Assembly (NCBI RefSeq): GCF_049366555.1
Contig: NZ_JBMMGT010000006.1
Coordinates: 1 to 64,000, forward strand
Direction of reading: 5' to 3'
Source: Avibacterium volantium_A
Lineage (GTDB): Bacteria > Pseudomonadota > Gammaproteobacteria > Enterobacterales > Pasteurellaceae
DNA: 64,000 bases
Positions 60,721 to 64,000 of the stretch are shown one piece after another. How positions within the stretch are numbered: the stretch's first letter is position 1; every line of letters starts with the position of its first letter. The position numbers were made by a program, and so were the translations under genes. Under the pieces are notes generated by a model that saw only the letters and a program-made list of their open reading frames with translations, did no database searches and was not told where the DNA came from.

Positions 60721-61907
60721 GAAAAAACGAAATGGAACAAACAAAACAATTTCCTACCATTGGCATTGTCGCAGGTGAAGTTTCTGGGGATATTCTCGGT
60801 GCAGGGCTAATGCGTAGCCTAAAAATCCGTTATCCTAACGCACGTTTTATCGGCATTGCTGGCAAGCAAATGTTGGCAGAAGGTTGCGAAACCTTGGTGG
60901 ATATGGAAGAAATTGCCGTAATGGGGCTAGCCGAAGTGGTGAAACATTTGCCACGTTTGCTGAAAATTCGCCGTCAAGTGATTGACAAAATGCTACAAGA
61001 AAAACCTGATGTGTTTATCGGCATCGATGCACCTGATTTCAATCTTGACATTGAACTCAAACTCAAGGAACAAGGCATCAAAACCATTCATTACGTCAGC
61101 CCTTCCGTCTGGGCGTGGCGACAAAATCGCATTCACAAAATTGCACGCGCCACCAACCTTGTTCTCGCATTTTTACCTTTTGAAAAAGCCTTTTACGATC
61201 GTTTCAACGTGCCTTGCCGTTTTATCGGACACACAATGGCAGACGCCATTCCATTAAAACCTGATCGCCTTGCCGCTTGTCAAATGCTTAATATTGATCC
61301 ACGACAACGCTATTTAGCGATGCTGGTTGGCAGCCGTGGCTCAGAAGTGGAATTCCTTGCCGAACCTTTCTTGCAAACTGCATTATTGCTGAAGGAACAG
61401 TATCCAGATGTGCAATTTCTCGTGCCTTTGGTGAATGAAAAACGCCGCCAACAGTTTGAACAAATCAAAGCGAAGATTGCCCCTGAGCTGGAAATGATCT
61501 TGCTAGATGGACAAGCACGCCCCGCAATGATCGCCGCCCAAGCCACCTTGCTGGCGTCAGGCACAGCGGCATTAGAATGTATGCTATGCAAATCGCCAAT
61601 GGTCGTGGGCTACAAAATGAAGCCGTTCACTTATTTCCTAGCTAAACGCTTGGTGAAAACCCCTTATATTTCATTACCGAATTTACTGGCGAATGAAATG
61701 CTCGTGCCAGAAATGATCCAACAAGATTGCACGGCAGAAAAATTGGTAGAAAAGCTCACCCCTTATTTTTCCACAGAAGAAAGTGCGGTGCAAAATCGCC
61801 ATCATTTAGTGCAACACTTTATTGATCTGCATAAAATGATCCAATGCGATGCAGATAAACAAGCCGCCGAAGCGGTGATTGAATTATTGCAAGGGGAAAA
61901 GCAATGA
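60717..61907 (+). CDS. lpxB: Lipid A disaccharide synthase
   Basis: A 396-residue GT-B glycosyltransferase that joins UDP-2,3-diacylglucosamine and lipid X. Conserved IGIVAGEVSGDILGAGLMRSL, DAPDFNLDIELK, YVSPSVWAWRQNRIHKI and GHTMADAI segments match H. influenzae LpxB. ATG 60717 is used; the alternative ATG 60732 (MEQTKQF) better resembles homologues, so the start is uncertain by five codons. The last 4 bases overlap rnhB. Confidence 0.96.
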   Translation: MRKNEMEQTKQFPTIGIVAGEVSGDILGAGLMRSLKIRYPNARFIGIAGKQMLAEGCETLVDMEEIAVMGLAEVVKHLPRLLKIRRQVIDKMLQEKPDVFIGIDAPDFNLDIELKLKEQGIKTIHYVSPSVWAWRQNRIHKIARATNLVLAFLPFEKAFYDRFNVPCRFIGHTMADAIPLKPDRLAACQMLNIDPRQRYLAMLVGSRGSEVEFLAEPFLQTALLLKEQYPDVQFLVPLVNEKRRQQFEQIKAKIAPELEMILLDGQARPAMIAAQATLLASGTAALECMLCKSPMVVGYKMKPFTYFLAKRLVKTPYISLPNLLANEMLVPEMIQQDCTAEKLVEKLTPYFSTEESAVQNRHHLVQHFIDLHKMIQCDADKQAAEAVIELLQGEKQ

Positions 61908-62494
61908 GCGAATTTGTCTATCCTGATTATGAATTGATCGCGGGCGTTGATGAAGTGGGACGCGGGCCTTTAGTGGGCGCAGTGGTAACGGCCGCAGTGA
62001 TTTTAGATCCTAATAATCCCATTGAAGGCTTAACTGACAGTAAAAAGCTCTCGCACAAAAAACGCCTTGCTTTAGCGGAAGAAATTAAACAAAAAGCCAA
62101 AGCTTGGGCATTAGGGCGAGCTGAACCCGAAGAAATTGACGAACTCAATATTTTGCACGCCACAATGTTAGCGATGCAACGCGCAGTCAATCAGCTTAAA
62201 ATCACACCGCACTTTGTGCTAGTGGACGGCAACCGCATTCCCCTATTGCCAATGCCCGCTCAAGCGGTGGTGAAAGGGGACAGCCTAGTGGCAGAAATCA
62301 GCGCCGCCTCCATTCTTGCCAAAGTCGCCCGTGATTTAGAAATGGAAGAGTTGGATAAACGCCACCCCCAATACGCCTTTGCCCAGCACAAAGGCTACCC
62401 AACAAAATTACATTTAGAAAAACTGGCAGAACACGGCGTTTTACCCCAACACCGCCGAAGTTTCGCCCCAGTAAGAAAACTTATTACAGAATAA
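61904..62494 (+). CDS. rnhB: Ribonuclease HII
   Basis: A 196-residue RNase HII that removes misincorporated ribonucleotides. The catalytic GVDEVGRGPLVGAVV (aspartate and glutamate), SKKLS and the FVLVDGNRIP motifs are present. The 4-base overlap with lpxB (ATGA) indicates coupling. dnaE, which often follows rnhB, lies elsewhere in this window. Confidence 0.97.
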   Translation: MSEFVYPDYELIAGVDEVGRGPLVGAVVTAAVILDPNNPIEGLTDSKKLSHKKRLALAEEIKQKAKAWALGRAEPEEIDELNILHATMLAMQRAVNQLKITPHFVLVDGNRIPLLPMPAQAVVKGDSLVAEISAASILAKVARDLEMEELDKRHPQYAFAQHKGYPTKLHLEKLAEHGVLPQHRRSFAPVRKLITE

Positions 62495-62541
62495 AGTGCG
62501 GTCATTTTCCCAAAAAATTTAAAAAAATCCCACCGCACTTT
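62493..62541. terminator. Inverted uptake-signal pair after rnhB
   Basis: AAAGTGCGGT (62493-62502) and ACCGCACTTT (62532-62541) can pair around a 29-base loop. No T-run follows, so termination strength is uncertain. Confidence 0.5.
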
Positions 62542-62609
62542 AAATATAATTTAATACAAAATAGATTATGAACCACCGGACAATCCCCCTTGTAAATTGC
62601 CCGAATGGA

Positions 62610-62762
62610 AATAAAATTTTTAGAAAAGTAACGCCTGAACGCAGCGTAGCGAGTATGGGCTTACTTTTCGTTAAAAAAATTTTATTGTAATGAGGAAAAG
62701 CAATTTAGTAGGGGTTCCCTTTTCTTTGCTTCCTTTCTTTTGGAAACTCAAAAGAAAGGAAG
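62610..62762. repeat. Repeat-like intergenic region with two inverted repeats
   Basis: The 362-base gap between rnhB and the permease gene holds no gene. It contains a long imperfect inverted repeat (AATAAAATTTTT at 62610-62621 and its complement at 62675-62686, with inner AAAAGTAA/TTACTTTT arms) and a perfect 13-base-arm hairpin (62729-62741 and 62750-62762). The pattern resembles dispersed intergenic repeat elements; copy number cannot be judged from one window. Confidence 0.55.
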
Positions 62763-62856
62763 TCGCCAACGGCGAAACCCGTTATAATTACAAAGAAAAC
62801 CGTAATTAACCAAATAATAAACAAAACGACCAAAACCTTAACCCACGGAGACCCTA

Positions 62857-64000
62857 ATGCCCACAATCACCAATATGCCCCTTGTTAGCGTTGTGATTTT
62901 TCTCGCAATCGCCGTACTCTTATTTATCCACAACAAAATCCGAATGGACGTGATCGCCCTGTTGGTCATGCTCGCTTTTTGTGTGAGTGGCATTTTGAGC
63001 GTGCAGGAAGTTTTTGCTGGATTTAGTGATCCGAATATTATTTTGATTGCCTTGCTGTTTATTGTCGGGGAAGCCTTGGTGCGCACTGGCGTAGCCTATC
63101 AAGTGAGTGAATGGCTGATGAAAGCGGCTAAAAATAGCGAAACTCGAGTACTTGTTTTAGTGATGTTAGCGGTAACGGGATTGGGATCTTTTATGAGTTC
63201 CGTAGGGATTGTGGCGATTTTTATCCCTGTGGTATTGGTGATTTGTCGGCAGATGAATATTTCACCAAAACGCCTGATGATGCCATTGAGTATGGCTGGG
63301 TTAATCAGCGGTATGATGACTTTAATCGCCACCGCCCCAAATTTGGTGATTAACGCAGAATTAATCCATCTCACCAAACAGCGTTTTGATTTCTTTTCTT
63401 TCACGCCGATTGGTATTGTGATTTTGTTGCTGGGCATTGTCTATATGTTGGTGGCTCGCCGTTGGTTAGGGCAAGCGGAAAATGAACAAAGCGAAGGCGT
63501 GAATCGTCATTCCATTCAAGATCTGATTGAAGATTATCAATTACAAGCACGCACCAAACGCTTTGTGGTGCGCGCAGGATCAGATTTTATCGGGCAACCG
63601 CTAGAAGCCTTGCATCTGCGTTCTAATTATGCTTTGAACGTGCTGGCAATTGAGCGTTGGAAGCGTTTTCGCCCAAGATTTCTGGCTGAGTCTTTAGGGA
63701 AAATTGAAATTCGTGAAAAAGATATTTTGCTGATTGATTGTGCTGATCCTGAGTTAGATATTAATGCATTTTGCCAACAACATCAGCTTGAGCCAACGGA
63801 ATTGCGTCCTTACCACTTTGAACAACAAGCCAAGTTTATGGGAATGGTGGAAATCACGCCAATTCCTGAAGGGGATTATCTCGGCAAAACCGTGGCAGAA
63901 ATTGGCTTTCGTTCACGTTTTGGTTTAAATGTAGTGGGCATTAAGCGTAATAATGAGATTTTGACGGGGAGTTTGATTGAACAGCCATTAAAGATCGGCG
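62857..64000 (+). CDS. SLC13-family permease with RCK_C domains (partial)
   Basis: 381 codons without a stop; the gene runs off the window. Preceded by GGAG seven bases before the ATG. The product is a DASS/SLC13-type anion or citrate transporter: several membrane helices, MDVIALLVML, GFSDPNIILIALLFIVGEAL, SSVGIVAIFIPVVL and the ATAPNLVINAEL region. After about residue 235, soluble RCK_C/TrkA-C-like repeats follow (GSDFIGQPLEALHLRSNYALNVLAIER), as in the YfbS-type permeases. The substrate (sulfate, dicarboxylate or other) is not evident. Confidence 0.85.
   Translation, partial: MPTITNMPLVSVVIFLAIAVLLFIHNKIRMDVIALLVMLAFCVSGILSVQEVFAGFSDPNIILIALLFIVGEALVRTGVAYQVSEWLMKAAKNSETRVLVLVMLAVTGLGSFMSSVGIVAIFIPVVLVICRQMNISPKRLMMPLSMAGLISGMMTLIATAPNLVINAELIHLTKQRFDFFSFTPIGIVILLLGIVYMLVARRWLGQAENEQSEGVNRHSIQDLIEDYQLQARTKRFVVRAGSDFIGQPLEALHLRSNYALNVLAIERWKRFRPRFLAESLGKIEIREKDILLIDCADPELDINAFCQQHQLEPTELRPYHFEQQAKFMGMVEITPIPEGDYLGKTVAEIGFRSRFGLNVVGIKRNNEILTGSLIEQPLKIG

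Noticed and set aside
1..64000. CRISPR arrays, insertion sequences, tRNA or rRNA genes
   Set aside because: No spaced direct repeats, transposase, or cloverleaf-like segment was seen in the intergenic regions I read.

Overview
The window is a chromosomal segment of a gamma-proteobacterium of the family Pasteurellaceae. The best evidence is the 9-base DNA uptake signal AAGTGCGGT (and its complement ACCGCACTT), seen many times in both orientations inside and between genes; this is the Haemophilus-type (not the Actinobacillus pleuropneumoniae-type) signal. Gene content and protein sequences (RhlB, SdaC, Dxr, LpxB and YafJ closely resemble the E. coli/H. influenzae proteins as I remember them) agree. 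I cannot name the species.

Layout. 0-5 kb: cmoB, rng, a MazEF-like toxin-antitoxin pair with a palindromic operator, tldD. 5-11.5 kb: an A+T-rich accessory island with a divergent XRE regulator and a seven-gene run (WYL regulator, two paralogous glycine-zipper proteins, a TerB-fold protein, a Gly/Ala-rich coiled-coil protein, a large membrane protein with an HNH-like motif, and a YkgJ-type cysteine-cluster protein). I do not recognise this set as a named system; it is the best candidate for something undescribed. 11.6-18 kb: argD behind two ARG boxes, rho, and a Fur-box heme uptake operon (TonB receptor, hutX, hutZ). 18-26 kb (minus strand): the rsfS-rlmH-mrdA-rodA-rlpA-dacA-ybeD-lipB-lipA cell-elongation and lipoate cluster. 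26-37 kb: rhlB, then nrfABCD and a separate nrfE-dsbE-nrfF-nrfG block for formate-dependent nitrite reduction, with a flavoprotein gene fused onto the end by a 4-base overlap. 37-47.7 kb: dnaE, sdaA-sdaC (serine use), yafJ, ftsP, plsC, lpxH. 47.6-62.5 kb: a phosphoethanolamine transferase-like gene, then the envelope cluster pyrH-frr-dxr-uppS-cdsA-rseP-bamA-skp-lpxD-fabZ-lpxA-lpxB-rnhB. 62.9 kb to the end: the first 381 codons of an SLC13-type permease with RCK_C domains, cut by the window edge.

The genes work together in several visible modules: murein elongation (MrdA/RodA/DacA/RlpA), lipid A synthesis (LpxA, LpxB, LpxD, LpxH, FabZ plus the lipid A modifier candidate), outer-membrane assembly (BamA, Skp, RseP), anaerobic nitrite respiration (Nrf) and iron acquisition from heme. 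Inverted pairs of uptake signals repeatedly act as transcription terminators. No tRNA, rRNA, CRISPR array, insertion sequence or integrase was seen. Start codons for rhlB, nrfA, ftsP, plsC, pyrH, dxr and the mazE-like gene were moved downstream of the longest possible frame on the basis of ribosome binding sites or remembered homologues.
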